Source: Clostridia bacterium
Lineage (GTDB): Bacteria > Bacillota > DAOUPZ01
NCBI GenBank assembly: GCA_030625885.1
Contig: DAOUPZ010000003.1
Coordinates: forward strand, 124,001-188,000
Direction: 5' to 3'
DNA length: 64,000 nt
The notes under the pieces are model-generated. The model saw nothing but the letters and a program-made list of their open reading frames with translations, was not told the origin of the DNA and did not search any database. Made by a program: the position numbers and the translations under genes. Shown here piece by piece: positions 1 through 9,689 of this stretch. Position 1 is the first letter of the stretch. The number at the start of each line of letters is the position of its first letter.

Positions 1-743
1 CCAACATCTTTCCAATAGTCTTTGAAATGATAGGCAAATAATCGCATTTTACGATCAAGCATCTTAGGAATAATATTTTTACCAAAATCATTTTGCGAGT
101 TGGCATCACTTTGGTCATTTATTAAGCACTCTTTTAAAATAGGCCACTTAAAAATATAAATTCCCATGGATGCTAAATTACTGTTGGGGTTTTGTGGCTT
201 TTCCGCAAATTGAATGATTTTCCCTTCAGAATTGGTTTCCATTATGCCAAAGCGATTTGCTTCTTCCCAGGGTACTTCAATAACTGAAATGGTCACATCT
301 GCGTTCTTTTCTTTATGACACTGGAGCATTAATGAATAATCCATTTTATAGATGTGATCCCCTGATAGAATAAGTACATACTCCGGATTAAATTGATCAA
401 TAAAATCAATATTTTGGTAGATCGCATCTGCTGTTCCGCTATACCAATGTCCTCCCTTTTCACGGGCATAAGGCGGAAGTAGGAAAAGACCGCCATTACC
501 ACAATCCAAATCCCAAGCTGAACCAATCCCAATATAGGAATTAAGGATAAATGGTTTATACTGAGTGAGTACCCCCACCGTATCAATACCTGAATTAATA
601 CAATTACTTAGGCTAAAATCAATAATTCGATACTTCCCCCCAAAAGGAACGGCTGGCTTTGCAATATGTTTAGTTAAAAGTCCCAGTCTGCTTCCCTGTC
701 CCCCTGCCAAAAGCATGGCAAGCATTTCTTTTCTCTTCTGCAT
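1..743 (-). CDS. glgC: Glucose-1-phosphate adenylyltransferase, N-terminal part (cut by window edge)
   Basis: Makes ADP-glucose from glucose 1-phosphate and ATP, the committed step of bacterial glycogen synthesis in the cytosol. About 247 residues are inside the window; the frame is still open at base 1, so roughly the last 40% of a normal 380-430 residue GlgC is missing. Visible motifs are the nucleotide-binding loop [10 protein letters not shown] (residues 11-20), [15 protein letters not shown] (29-43), GTADAIYQN (about 103-111), [11 protein letters not shown] (126-136) and a FAEKP segment. The ATG at 743 follows a GAGGTGAGGAG ribosome site. It is the last of three co-directional genes, 58 bp after glgP. 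The intact GTADAIYQ and GDH motifs favour GlgC over the catalytically poorer GlgD paralogue. Confidence 0.95.
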   Translation of the reverse strand, partial: MQKRKEMLAMLLAGGQGSRLGLLTKHIAKPAVPFGGKYRIIDFSLSNCINSGIDTVGVLTQYKPFILNSYIGIGSAWDLDCGNGGLFLLPPYAREKGGHWYSGTADAIYQNIDFIDQFNPEYVLILSGDHIYKMDYSLMLQCHKEKNADVTISVIEVPWEEANRFGIMETNSEGKIIQFAEKPQNPNSNLASMGIYIFKWPILKECLINDQSDANSQNDFGKNIIPKMLDRKMRLFAYHFKDYWKDV

Positions 744-801
744 TCTTTCTCCTCACCTCTTACTTTCTAATGGTTAAAGTTGTAAAGATTAAATAAATAT
801 A

Positions 802-3243
802 TTATTTAATGAATGGCTCAATATCCCAAATCCCCACAGCATATTCTAGAATCGTACGGTCCGATGAAAAGATACCAGAGTTTGCAATATTAGCAAGAGA
901 CATACTAAGCCATTTATTTTGATCCCGATACGCCAGATCTAATCTTGTTTGTGCATTTACGTATGATGAAAAATCTTTTAACACAAAAAACTCATCATTA
1001 TCATACAAAAGTGAATCATGAATCCTTTTAAACTGTTCGCGATCATCATTCAATGTGCCAGATACCAATTGATCTAAAATCCACTTAATCCTAGAATCTT
1101 GTTCATAAAATGTCCAGGAATTATAGCCGCCATTTTGGTAGTAGTTCAAGACTTCATCAGCAGTCATTCCAAAAACGAACATATTTTCCGCTCCAACCTT
1201 ATCCTTTATTTCAATATTAGCACCATCCAAAGTGCCTATTGTGAGTGCCCCGTTCATCATAAATTTCATATTACCGGTTCCCGATGCTTCTTTACTTGCC
1301 GTCGAGATCTGTTCACTGACATCGGCTGCGGGAATAATCTGCTCTGCCAGAGAGACATTATAATTTTCTAAAAATATGATCTTAATTTTATCTTTAATCG
1401 ATTTATCCTTATTAATCACATCACTCATATCATTAATTAACTTGATGATATCTTTTGCCAGTTGGTAACTCGGTGCGGCTTTCCCACTGAAGAAAAAAGT
1501 TCGTGGATAAATATCAAGATCCGGGTTTTCTTTTAAACGTCTATAAAGATCTAAAATATGAAATATATTTAATAATTGACGTTTATACATGTGAATACGC
1601 TTCATATGTATATCAAAAATAGAATCCACATCAATTACCAGATCATATTTATCGCGGATCATTTTCGCTACTTTTTCTTTATTCTTCCGTTTAACTAAGG
1701 CTAATTTTTCTAGGAACGATTGATCATCCGTTAACTTTAATAAACAAGTGATGTCCATTGGATGTTTAATACAATTGCCGCCTGCCGTTTCTAGTATGAG
1801 TTGTGATAACTCCGGGTTTGCCTCCAAACACCAGCGCCGATGACTGATACCATTTGTTTTATTATTTATTTTATGAGGATAATAATCGTTAAAGTTTTTT
1901 AAAATCGTATTTTTAAGAATCTCGGTATGAATATGCGCCACACCGTTAACGCTAAAGCTGGATGCAACTGCTAAATTTGTCATTCTGATATAATCATCAG
2001 CAATAATGGCCATATCAGAAATACGTTTCCAATCACCGGGATATTTACTCCAAAGCGCTTTACAAAACCGTTTATTGATTTCTTCTACAATCATATAGAT
2101 GCGAGGCAGAAGTGAACGAAATAACGATACCGACCATTCTTCTAAAGATTCCGGCAAAACGGTATGATTGGTATAGGAAATGGTTTGAGAAATGATTTGC
2201 CAGGCATCATTCCAGCCCATTCCTTCTTCATCTATTAAAATACGTATGAGTTCCGGTATCACTAAAACCGGATGGGTATCATTGATATGAATCACTATTT
2301 TCTCGGCAAAATTTTCTAAAGAGCCGTGCTTTTTTTTGAAATGACGTACAATACTTTGTACCCCTGCAGAGACAAGAAAATACTGTTGTTTAAGACGCAG
2401 TTCTCGTCCTACTCTATTACTGTCATCCGGATAGAGAATTTGCGAAATAGATTCCACCGTATTTTTATATGCCACCGCTTTTAAATAATCACCCCGGTTA
2501 AAGCAAGAAAGATCGAAGTCCCTTTCTGAGGCCACTTCTGCCCGCCATAAGCGTAAGGTATTAACCACTCCATTGGTATATCCTACAAGAGGAATGTCAT
2601 AAGGAACAGCTTTTACTGGTTCATAATTTTTATGAATAAATGATGTCTTACCACCCTCATTATGGATCCTGACATCACCACCAAAACGAACCTCCACAGC
2701 CTTATCCGATTTTCTGATTTCCCATACATTCCCGTTTTTTAGCCAGTTATTAGGAAGTTCTGCCTGAAAACCGTCAACAATCTTTTGCTCAAAAAATCCA
2801 TATTTATATCTAATACCGCACCCATGCCCTGCTAAGCCGCAAGATGCCATAGAATCCATAAAGCAGGATGCTAGGCGCCCTAAACCGCCATTCCCCAATC
2901 CTGCATCAGGCTCTTGAGTCTTAATTTCTTCAAAATCAATATTTAATTCATCCAATGCTGCCAAAGCTAAATCCTTAATTCCCATATTGGAAAGATAACT
3001 GCTCAAAAGTTTTCCAGGCAAAAATTCTATAGAAAAGTAGTAGACTTGCTTTGCTTGATTTTGATGATAGTATTTATTTGTTTTAACCCAGTTTAAACTA
3101 ATAAGATCTCGTACAAGCCCTGCTAAGGCTGTATAATAATCATACGCTGTCCCTTCAACAATAGGTTTCCCATGTATTTCCTGGAACTTTTGACGGTATT
3201 GATCAACAAAGTCGTCTTTGTTATTAATCAACTTTCCGCTCAC
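802..3243 (-). CDS. glgP: Glycogen/maltodextrin phosphorylase
   Basis: Releases glucose 1-phosphate from non-reducing ends of alpha-1,4-glucans using phosphate and pyridoxal phosphate. The 813-residue length is normal for the family. The PLP site EASGTGNMKF lies near residue 655-665 with the Schiff-base lysine in GNMK. The N-terminal GLGNGGLGRLASCFMDSMA motif (near residue 117-135) and INDTHPVLVIPELIRIL segment are also typical. Its ATG overlaps the glgB stop codon (ATGA), which indicates translational coupling in a glgB-glgP-glgC operon. Having synthesis and breakdown genes in one operon is common in Firmicutes. Confidence 0.97.
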   Translation of the reverse strand: MSGKLINNKDDFVDQYRQKFQEIHGKPIVEGTAYDYYTALAGLVRDLISLNWVKTNKYYHQNQAKQVYYFSIEFLPGKLLSSYLSNMGIKDLALAALDELNIDFEEIKTQEPDAGLGNGGLGRLASCFMDSMASCGLAGHGCGIRYKYGFFEQKIVDGFQAELPNNWLKNGNVWEIRKSDKAVEVRFGGDVRIHNEGGKTSFIHKNYEPVKAVPYDIPLVGYTNGVVNTLRLWRAEVASERDFDLSCFNRGDYLKAVAYKNTVESISQILYPDDSNRVGRELRLKQQYFLVSAGVQSIVRHFKKKHGSLENFAEKIVIHINDTHPVLVIPELIRILIDEEGMGWNDAWQIISQTISYTNHTVLPESLEEWSVSLFRSLLPRIYMIVEEINKRFCKALWSKYPGDWKRISDMAIIADDYIRMTNLAVASSFSVNGVAHIHTEILKNTILKNFNDYYPHKINNKTNGISHRRWCLEANPELSQLILETAGGNCIKHPMDITCLLKLTDDQSFLEKLALVKRKNKEKVAKMIRDKYDLVIDVDSIFDIHMKRIHMYKRQLLNIFHILDLYRRLKENPDLDIYPRTFFFSGKAAPSYQLAKDIIKLINDMSDVINKDKSIKDKIKIIFLENYNVSLAEQIIPAADVSEQISTASKEASGTGNMKFMMNGALTIGTLDGANIEIKDKVGAENMFVFGMTADEVLNYYQNGGYNSWTFYEQDSRIKWILDQLVSGTLNDDREQFKRIHDSLLYDNDEFFVLKDFSSYVNAQTRLDLAYRDQNKWLSMSLANIANSGIFSSDRTILEYAVGIWDIEPFIK

Positions 3244-5159
3244 TCCTTTTTATGTTTTTTCTCATTGAGTTTACACGCGGATTCTTTTACCTTATGTTTT
3301 AAAAAAATGACAGAAAGAGGCGGTATCTTTAAGCAAAGGGAATAAGGCTGATTATGCCAGTGAACGGTTTCCGCTTTCATATTTTGTGGATTCTTTTGTC
3401 CTGAGCCGCCAAATACGTTCTCATCTGTATTAAAAATTTCTTGATATAGACCAACCTCCGGAACACCGATCCTATAATTCTCATAAACAACCGGGGTAAA
3501 ATTACAAATAACAATCATAAAATCACTTTTTTTTACGGCATAGCGCAAAAATACAACAATACTTTGGGTGTAGTTATTAGCATCAATCCATTCAAAACCT
3601 TCCCAGCCATGATCTCTTTCCCAAAACAATTTCTCTTGAAGATAGAAGTGATTTAATGTTTTTACAAAGTAATTAAATTTTTGATGCATTTCAAAATCTA
3701 AAAGAAACCACTCCAGTTCCTCGTCATATCGCCATTCAATAAACGGTGCCAATTCAGTTCCCATAAATAATAATTTTTTGCCAGGATGAGCCATCATAAA
3801 CCCCAGAAGCACTCTTAAATTTGCAAATTTTTTCCAGTAATCACCCGGCATTTTATCAAGTAATGATTTTTTCCCATGAACGACTTCATCATGAGATAGA
3901 GGTAAAATGAAATTTTCACTAAACGCATACATCAAAGAAAAATTTAAAAGATGATGATGCCATTTGCGATGAATCGGATCCATTTCCATATAGCGCAAGA
4001 TATCATTCATCCACCCCATATTCCACTTATAGTTATAACCTAATCCTCCTAAATGAACGGGACGAGAAACTAAAGGCCATTCCGATGATTCTTCGGCAAT
4101 CATAAGCGCATAAGGGTATTCTTGAAAAATATATTCATTGAGTTTATGCATAAATTTGATTGCTTCAAGATTTTCTCTACCGCCATAAATATTGGGTTGC
4201 CATTCATCCGTTTTTTTACCATAATCTAAATAAAGCATATGTGCTACAGCGTCTACTCGTAATCCGTCAATATGAAAAATATCAAACCAAAAAGCGGCAT
4301 TAGAAATCAGAAAACTCATCACTTCTGGTCTTTGATAATCAAAAACATAAGTACCCCATTGGTGATCTTCTTCTTTTTCATATAATGGTGTACCATCAAA
4401 AACACCTAATCCATGCCCATCTTTACAAAAATGAGCCGGAACCCAGTCTAATATAACCCCAATGCCCACTTGATGGCAGCGATTTACAAAATACATAAAA
4501 TCATGGGGATTACCATAACGACTGGTCACCGAAAAAAATCCCGTAACCTGGTATCCCCACGAACCATCAAAAGGATGCTCCATAATCGGCATCAATTCAA
4601 TATGCGTATAACCCATCTCTTTTACATAGTCTATCAATTCATCAGCTAGTTCACGATAGGTATAAAAGTCACCATTTTCTTTCCTTTTCCATGAACCTAA
4701 ATGAACCTCATAAATCAGCATGGGTTTTTGATAGATTGAGCGCTGCCTTTCCTTTTCCCATATGGCATGTTCCCACGAATAGCCCTCAAGAGAAAAAACA
4801 ACAGAAGCTGATTTTGGTCTTCGTTCCGAAAAAAAAGCAAACGGATCTGCTTTTAATGAAGTATCACCGCAAGCTGTTTTCAGTGCATACTTATAAATCG
4901 TTCCTTCTCCTAAACCTGCAATAAAAACAGACCAAATTCCTGTTGTATTCATTCTATTCATGGGATGGCTTTCAATATGCCATTGGTTAAAATCCCCTAC
5001 CACACTGACGCTTTCCGCATTAGGCGCCCAAACAGTAAATATCACACCTCTCACATTATTTCTCTGCGTGAGGTGTGCACCAAATGATTGATAGCTTTTG
5101 TACAATGTCCCTTCATGAAATAAATGCATTTCATCTGCTGTCAGTAAACTTTCCTTCAT
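3240..5159 (-). CDS. glgB: 1,4-alpha-glucan branching enzyme (GH13)
   Basis: Transfers alpha-1,4-glucan segments to make alpha-1,6 branches in glycogen. Domain order: N-terminal CBM48 beta-sandwich (about residues 25-115, with FTVWAPNAESVSVVGDFNQW), a GH13 TIM barrel, then a C-terminal beta domain. Catalytic residues can be placed: nucleophile Asp in GLRVDAVAHMLY (about 302), acid/base Glu in MIAEESSEWP (about 357) and transition-state Asp in LSHDEVVHGK (about 421). The 639-residue length is normal. The start ATG at 5159 follows AAAGGAGAAGATAA. First gene of the visible glg operon; glgA is not in the window and may lie beyond the left edge. Confidence 0.97.
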   Translation of the reverse strand: MKESLLTADEMHLFHEGTLYKSYQSFGAHLTQRNNVRGVIFTVWAPNAESVSVVGDFNQWHIESHPMNRMNTTGIWSVFIAGLGEGTIYKYALKTACGDTSLKADPFAFFSERRPKSASVVFSLEGYSWEHAIWEKERQRSIYQKPMLIYEVHLGSWKRKENGDFYTYRELADELIDYVKEMGYTHIELMPIMEHPFDGSWGYQVTGFFSVTSRYGNPHDFMYFVNRCHQVGIGVILDWVPAHFCKDGHGLGVFDGTPLYEKEEDHQWGTYVFDYQRPEVMSFLISNAAFWFDIFHIDGLRVDAVAHMLYLDYGKKTDEWQPNIYGGRENLEAIKFMHKLNEYIFQEYPYALMIAEESSEWPLVSRPVHLGGLGYNYKWNMGWMNDILRYMEMDPIHRKWHHHLLNFSLMYAFSENFILPLSHDEVVHGKKSLLDKMPGDYWKKFANLRVLLGFMMAHPGKKLLFMGTELAPFIEWRYDEELEWFLLDFEMHQKFNYFVKTLNHFYLQEKLFWERDHGWEGFEWIDANNYTQSIVVFLRYAVKKSDFMIVICNFTPVVYENYRIGVPEVGLYQEIFNTDENVFGGSGQKNPQNMKAETVHWHNQPYSLCLKIPPLSVIFLKHKVKESACKLNEKKHKKE

Positions 5160-5360
5160 TTATCTTCTCCTTTGATGGTTTATTATTTGGCATGTTGAAT
5201 ATTATTCAGTACACTAATTCTATGCTGCTTCATTATTAGTTATGACTACTAATGATAATTTTCTTATTAACACGTGTAATATATTTAGTGAGTTTCATAT
5301 ATATGTAATGCAATAAAAAACTTACATTGCAGGTTTGCAGGAAAAGCAAAGGAAATATGT

Positions 5361-5407
5361 AAGAATGGGGACATTCCGTGAGGTACGAGCGGTGTGTCCC
5401 CATTCTT
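5361..5407 (+). repeat. Dispersed GGGGACA/TGTCCCC hairpin element, copy A
   Basis: The core (5366-5402) has arms TGGGGACA and TGTCCCCA around a CACGAG-like loop, and the stem extends with AAGAA/TTCTT outside. About 65 bp of left flank (ATGTAATGCAATAAAAAACT, then a TTACATTGCAGG motif) is shared with copies at 17304 and 33334. It looks like a REP/MITE-type non-coding repeat. Confidence 0.8.
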
Positions 5408-5486
5408 GCATTCTTATAGGCACAAATGTTTTTTTATCTTTTATTTTTAATCATTTAATTGTGAATTATGAATTATGAATTAATAA

Positions 5487-5520
5487 GGGGCACGAGTGGT
5501 GTGTCCCCATGTTGCCAGAG
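5487..5520 (+). repeat. Truncated hairpin element, copy B
   Basis: Only the right half of the core (CACGAGTGGTGTGTCCCCA, 5491-5509) is present, followed by GTTGCCAGAGC as in the copy at 17304-17351. The left arm is lost at a short GAATTAT tandem repeat. Confidence 0.7.
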
Positions 5521-5541
5521 CCATTCTAGCATATAGGATAA

Positions 5542-5588
5542 AAAAAGAGCCTTTATATCCATTTTAAATGGATATAAAGGCTCTTTTT
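5542..5588 (-). terminator. Rho-independent terminator after the lipoprotein gene
   Basis: A near-perfect 23-bp stem (AAAAAGAGCCTTTATATCC and its complement) with a one-base loop, reading into a T run on the minus strand. It begins at the stop codon of the 5588-7078 gene. Confidence 0.9.
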
Positions 5589-7078
5589 CATGCTTTGACT
5601 TGTTCTCTAAAAATTGCTTCCCATCTTTCCACATAGTCTGCTGTTGCCCATTCTGCCATGACGACAGATTCTCCCGTTTGGATTTCTATCTCTTGAACAG
5701 GCTTGTTAGAAAGGTGATTATTTTTTATCGTATAGACATATATGACATCTTTACAAATGATTAAGGCTAAATCTTTATTGGGTGAAGTATACGCATCCAG
5801 TGCTTTGGGAACTTTAGCTTTTATTTTATTCCATGACACACATAATTCATTATAGTTAATCAATTCGGTTGGCGGAATAAGATTGATATTAAAATCTCCA
5901 AACTTATCTGTAACTGCATTGCTTTCACTATTTAACCTTCCCTTCATAATCCAATAACCGTTTCTGCGTGCCATTGAAAAGCTTTCTTCCCGGGGCTCTT
6001 TTTCCAATTGATCAAATTCATTTTTACTTAGAGATGAAAGGTAGGTATTACCAGAAGCAATTAATGCATTTCTGCCACTTTCGCCTGCAATATCAGATAT
6101 TTTAATGGCCTCATTATTATTTATATTATCAATAGGGAGAACTTGTAGCTGATAATTTAATGTTTCACCATATTCTGTAATGATATAATCATTTGCAACA
6201 AATAATATTTTTCTTGCCATATTAAACCTAAGGTTATTTTCTTTGACTCTATTCTTTTGAGTCACAATATCCTTTTGAATTTCAATATTCTTCAAATTAT
6301 TTTCCAGTGGATATGCAAACAATACATCTTTAAAATAATCATTGTTTTGCTGTCTATCAATTCCTGTCATCCAGAAACCGCTTTTCCTGGGTAAAAATAA
6401 ATCAGGTACTGCCAATACAGGGTGGAGTACTCTGTTTATTGAAGCAATCCATAAAGTCCGATATGAATCTTTTTCAGATTTATTATCATTGCGCAATCCT
6501 AGAAGAACGCCTGAACGCAGTAAATACTTCTCTTCCATTAAGTCTTCACTTTTAATGCTCGCTTGGCTTTTCTCATCTATTTCTATCATCTGATCCGTAT
6601 TTTCAGAAATCTTCTTTAAATAATAAAACGTGTTATCTGAGCAAATCATTAACTGATTCTCATTAATCTTAATAAAGTCATAGAAAGGTTGATCTTTGGC
6701 AGTAATAGAAACGACATCAATATCATTATCATTAATATCTAAATCCTGGTAATTAACTTTATAAGTATATAGAAAATAGTTTCTCGTATTGACATTTTTA
6801 ATCTTATATTCCGGTTCAATACAAACTTCTTCTCCTAAAATTGCAAATTCTTTATTAAATTCTGCTGTTTTCCCAATCCATTGATTGATTTCCCCTATTG
6901 TCATAGTCGGTTCACCGAGCACTTTATATTTTTCTATCTCCCAAGTCCCTCTAAGGGGAATCAAGGTGTTTTTTGGCGCCATAATTTTTTCGTCGGTATC
7001 CATTCCTACTTGCTTACAACCTTGAAGAAATAATACCAATACGACTAAAATAATTGAAAACCATTTAGTTCTATTCAT
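5588..7078 (-). CDS. Lipoprotein of unknown function
   Basis: Predicted 496-residue membrane-anchored lipoprotein: a hydrophobic signal (WFSIILVVLVLFLQGC) ends in a lipobox with the lipidated Cys at about residue 21. No family was recognised. The first part (LRGTWEIEKYKVLGEP) looks like a beta-rich start and the rest reads as an outer-face beta protein. A longer frame opens at 7102, but GAGGAGA sits just before the ATG at 7078, which overlaps the end of the upstream histidine kinase gene by 8 bp. Tight coupling to the kinase suggests the lipoprotein is part of, or is sensed by, the same two-component pathway. It ends in a strong terminator, so RR-HK-lipoprotein is one transcription unit. Confidence 0.75.
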   Translation of the reverse strand: MNRTKWFSIILVVLVLFLQGCKQVGMDTDEKIMAPKNTLIPLRGTWEIEKYKVLGEPTMTIGEINQWIGKTAEFNKEFAILGEEVCIEPEYKIKNVNTRNYFLYTYKVNYQDLDINDNDIDVVSITAKDQPFYDFIKINENQLMICSDNTFYYLKKISENTDQMIEIDEKSQASIKSEDLMEEKYLLRSGVLLGLRNDNKSEKDSYRTLWIASINRVLHPVLAVPDLFLPRKSGFWMTGIDRQQNNDYFKDVLFAYPLENNLKNIEIQKDIVTQKNRVKENNLRFNMARKILFVANDYIITEYGETLNYQLQVLPIDNINNNEAIKISDIAGESGRNALIASGNTYLSSLSKNEFDQLEKEPREESFSMARRNGYWIMKGRLNSESNAVTDKFGDFNINLIPPTELINYNELCVSWNKIKAKVPKALDAYTSPNKDLALIICKDVIYVYTIKNNHLSNKPVQEIEIQTGESVVMAEWATADYVERWEAIFREQVKA

Positions 7079-8498
7079 AATCATTTCTCCTCGTATACTC
7101 ATGTTCTCCTTCTTGATTACAAGGTAATTTTATATATACCGTTGTTCCTTCATTCAATTCACTGTAAATTTCTAGGATGCCATCATGCATTTTTATAATT
7201 TCATCACATATTGATAATCCAATACCATTTTGGGATTTACTGCTTTTACCTTTATAAAACTTTTCTTTTACTCGGGGCAGATCTTCACTGCTAATACCAC
7301 ACCCGTTATCTGTTATGGCCATAATAACATAATTTTGTTCTTGTTTGGTAATAAATGAAACCGTTCCTTCCGAGGCAGTAAATTTGAAAGCATTATCCAG
7401 GACATTGATCAGTACCTGTTTGATTCGATTTTCATCTATATCAATGACCGGGAGTGTTTGTTCATATTGAACAGTTAATTTAACATTTTCTCTTAAGGCC
7501 CTAGGACGCATGTGTTTTTCAATATATTGTATTAAATTGTTAATATCAACTTTTTGTTTATTTAATGTAATTCTTCCTGATACGAATTTCGAGAAATCCA
7601 AAAGTTCTTCTACCATTAAGGTTAATCGATCGCTTTCCTTTTCAATAATCTTTAACCCTTCACCAACCAGTTCTTTATCTTTGGGTTCTACTTTATTTAA
7701 AGTAACAGCCCATCCCTTAATAGCAGTTAAGGGTGTTCTAAGTTCATGGGAAACAGAGGATATAAATTCATTTTTGAGCTGATCTTTCTTAAGTATCTCC
7801 TCCGCCATATAATTTAGAGTATCGGAAAGTTTTCCGATTTCGTCATTAAAGCGTTTATAACTCCTGACTTTAAAATTACCTGCTGCCATTCTCTCAGCAA
7901 CCTGAGTGACTTCCTTTATCGGTTCAATGATTGTATTTGCCAGGAAAATACTAAAGACAATGACAATACTAATAACAATGATACCAATAATAAAAAATAT
8001 AAGTGAAATATTGGCAATCTCTTTATTCACTTCTCTTAATGTGGATATAAACCTGATCACGCCTACAATTTGGTCATCTGATTTAAGAGGATAAGCGACC
8101 GCTATCACATTGGAACGATCGTATTCAACTTTTCCTCGCCACGTTCCTTTTTGGCCATGTAACGCTTTTTTAAAATCGATGTCTTGTATTTCTTCTTTAG
8201 GTATAACGCCAATAGAATCCATTAATACTTTTCCGGATGGATCAATGATCTGTACCTGTGCAAGTGTCTGTTTCCAAAACACATCTACATTATCCAACAG
8301 ATTATCCTCTAAAGAAGTGTTAGAAAAATATCTTGAATAAAAGTCTGCAGAAATTTTTATTTGATTGGTAAGTATGGATTCTACATTATTGTAATAATAT
8401 TGCTTAACAAAATTAATTAATATTGCTTCAAGTATGAATACACTAATAATAGTGATTAACACAAAATTTTTAACAAGACGGTTTCTTATACTTCTCAT
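7071..8498 (-). CDS. Sensor histidine kinase (sCache/PAS-like sensor, HAMP)
   Basis: Membrane kinase of a two-component system, about 475 residues. Order: transmembrane helix 1 (about 10-32), an extracellular single-domain sensor of about 130 residues (ending in VGVIRFISTLREVN), helix 2 (about 165-190), HAMP, HisKA with phospho-acceptor in SSVSHELRTPLTAIKG (His near 250), and HATPase_c with NVLDNAFKF, DNGCGIS and GIGLSICDEI. All catalytic boxes are intact. A longer frame starts at 8573 but overlaps the response regulator; GGGAGAAAAC before the ATG at 8498 makes that the better start, 19 bp after the regulator stop. The architecture resembles ResE/WalK-type kinases; the signal is unknown. Confidence 0.9.
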   Translation of the reverse strand: MRSIRNRLVKNFVLITIISVFILEAILINFVKQYYYNNVESILTNQIKISADFYSRYFSNTSLEDNLLDNVDVFWKQTLAQVQIIDPSGKVLMDSIGVIPKEEIQDIDFKKALHGQKGTWRGKVEYDRSNVIAVAYPLKSDDQIVGVIRFISTLREVNKEIANISLIFFIIGIIVISIVIVFSIFLANTIIEPIKEVTQVAERMAAGNFKVRSYKRFNDEIGKLSDTLNYMAEEILKKDQLKNEFISSVSHELRTPLTAIKGWAVTLNKVEPKDKELVGEGLKIIEKESDRLTLMVEELLDFSKFVSGRITLNKQKVDINNLIQYIEKHMRPRALRENVKLTVQYEQTLPVIDIDENRIKQVLINVLDNAFKFTASEGTVSFITKQEQNYVIMAITDNGCGISSEDLPRVKEKFYKGKSSKSQNGIGLSICDEIIKMHDGILEIYSELNEGTTVYIKLPCNQEGEHEYTRRNDYE

Positions 8499-8517
8499 GT
8501 TTTCTCCCATGCTCTTT

Positions 8518-9222
8518 CTAATCAGCACTCTCTGTTTTTTTCCACCTGTATCCTGTACCCCAAACGGTTTCAATATAATTTGGATGAGCCGACGTGTCTT
8601 CTATCTTTTTTCTTAGTCTACGAATATTGACATCTACAATTTTTGAATCCCCAAAGAAATCGACACCCCAAACTAAATTTAACAATTCATCTCTGCTAAA
8701 TGCTTTTCCCGGATTCTCTATAAATAGTTTCATAAGCAAAAATTCTTTAGGGGTCATCTCCAACTCGATATCATTTTTATACATTTTGCGACCATTGGTA
8801 TCTATTTTAAAGGGGTAACATTCTATAATTGAGTCTTCTTTTTCTACTGTTTTTTCACTCATTCGCCGTAATAAAGCCTTAATTCTTAAAATTAATTCTT
8901 CCGGATTAAAAGGTTTGGTAACGTAATCATCGGCGCCAAATTCTAATCCTTTTATTTTGTCCAAATCCTGAGTTCGAGCCGTCAGCATGATGATCCCTAA
9001 TTCTGGGAACGTCTTCCTCAAAGTCGAACATACTTCTAACCCATCTATTCCCGGCAGCATAATGTCTAAAATGATGACATCTGGTTTTTCGAGCTTCGCT
9101 TTTCTGATGCCCTCTTCTCCTGAATCTGCTTCAAAAACGATATAGTCATTACATTGTAGACTAATCTTTAAAAAACCTCTAATACTACTTTCATCCTCAA
9201 CAATCAAAATTTTATTTTTCAT
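8518..9222 (-). CDS. OmpR/PhoB-family response regulator
   Basis: DNA-binding partner of the adjacent kinase, 234 residues. The receiver domain (1-120) has the acidic pair in KILIVEDESS, the phospho-acceptor Asp in VIILDIMLPGIDG (about 53) and the switch Lys in VTKPFNPEEL. The C-terminal winged helix (about 135-230) ends with the family signature VDVNIRRLRKKIED and VWGTGYRW. An in-frame GTG lies at 9237, but the AGGTGG ribosome site overlaps it, so ATG at 9222 is chosen. Remnants of the dispersed repeat flank lie just upstream (9253-9290). Confidence 0.92.
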   Translation of the reverse strand: MKNKILIVEDESSIRGFLKISLQCNDYIVFEADSGEEGIRKAKLEKPDVIILDIMLPGIDGLEVCSTLRKTFPELGIIMLTARTQDLDKIKGLEFGADDYVTKPFNPEELILRIKALLRRMSEKTVEKEDSIIECYPFKIDTNGRKMYKNDIELEMTPKEFLLMKLFIENPGKAFSRDELLNLVWGVDFFGDSKIVDVNIRRLRKKIEDTSAHPNYIETVWGTGYRWKKTESAD

Positions 9223-9389
9223 ATTTTTTTCTTCCACCTTTTTATTATATATAATGCGACAAGGAATTTACATTGAGGGTTTGCCGGAGCAGTTCTGAAT
9301 GCAAAATCTTTATTGCAAATCATATATTAACGAATATAAATAAATTGCCTGTAATGACACTCATAATTATAACATATTAGATACAACAG

Positions 9390-9416
9390 ACGGTAGATAA
9401 TAATATTATCTACCGT
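9390..9416 (+). repeat. Short perfect hairpin of unknown role
   Basis: Two 12-bp arms (ACGGTAGATAAT and its complement) around a 3-base loop, followed on the plus strand by only four T residues. No plus-strand gene precedes it, so a terminator role is uncertain. Confidence 0.45.
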
Positions 9417-9437
9417 TTTGCAAGCTAACTAAACTAG

Positions 9438-9500
9438 AATAATGCAATATTGGGGACATTCCACGAGGCACGAGTGGTGTGTCCCCAATATTGCATTATT
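9438..9500 (+). repeat. Dispersed hairpin element, copy C
   Basis: The core (9451-9487) is extended by perfectly complementary outer arms, AATAATGCAATAT and ATATTGCATTATT, giving a 21-bp lower stem. It is the most symmetric copy in the window and has an intact CACGAGGCACGAGTG middle. Confidence 0.85.
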
Positions 9501-9614
9501 ATGTATAAGTAAGATGAGATTATTAATATAAGTGAATCATGTGAGACTAGGGTACGGCTTTCGCTGTCTTGTTTGTTTTTAATAAGACTGGACGTTTCCA
9601 ATGTTTTGTTTTCC

Positions 9615-9689
9615 TTATACATAAATAATTGTAACCACCAGCACTGAAAAAACACCAATAAAAATTTTAATAAAGTCATTACTTTTCAT
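9615..9689 (-). CDS. Possible 24-residue membrane peptide
   Basis: A short frame starting MKSNDFIKIFIGVFSVLVVT has an excellent ribosome site (AAGGGGGTAATATTT then ATG) and encodes one hydrophobic helix with a charged N-terminus. The overlapping 81-codon frame in another phase has no ribosome site and runs into the repeat element, so the short frame is preferred. No homologue was recognised. Confidence 0.35.
   Translation of the reverse strand: MKSNDFIKIFIGVFSVLVVTIIYV

Larger units (their letters stand above)
5160..5587. other. glgB upstream region with two repeat remnants
   Basis: This gene-free stretch holds the promoter side of glgB (no clear -35/-10 pair was found), one full dispersed hairpin element, one truncated copy of the same element next to three tandem GAATTAT units (about 5460-5482), and the terminator of the lipoprotein gene to the right. 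Confidence 0.7.

Noticed and set aside
5361-5407. Hairpin copies read as ordinary terminators
   Set aside because: No T run after the stems, several copies are far from gene ends, and long flanks are shared between copies, which fits a dispersed repeat.
9434-9679. An 81-codon frame
   Set aside because: No ribosome site, runs through the hairpin repeat, and overlaps a shorter frame with an excellent site.
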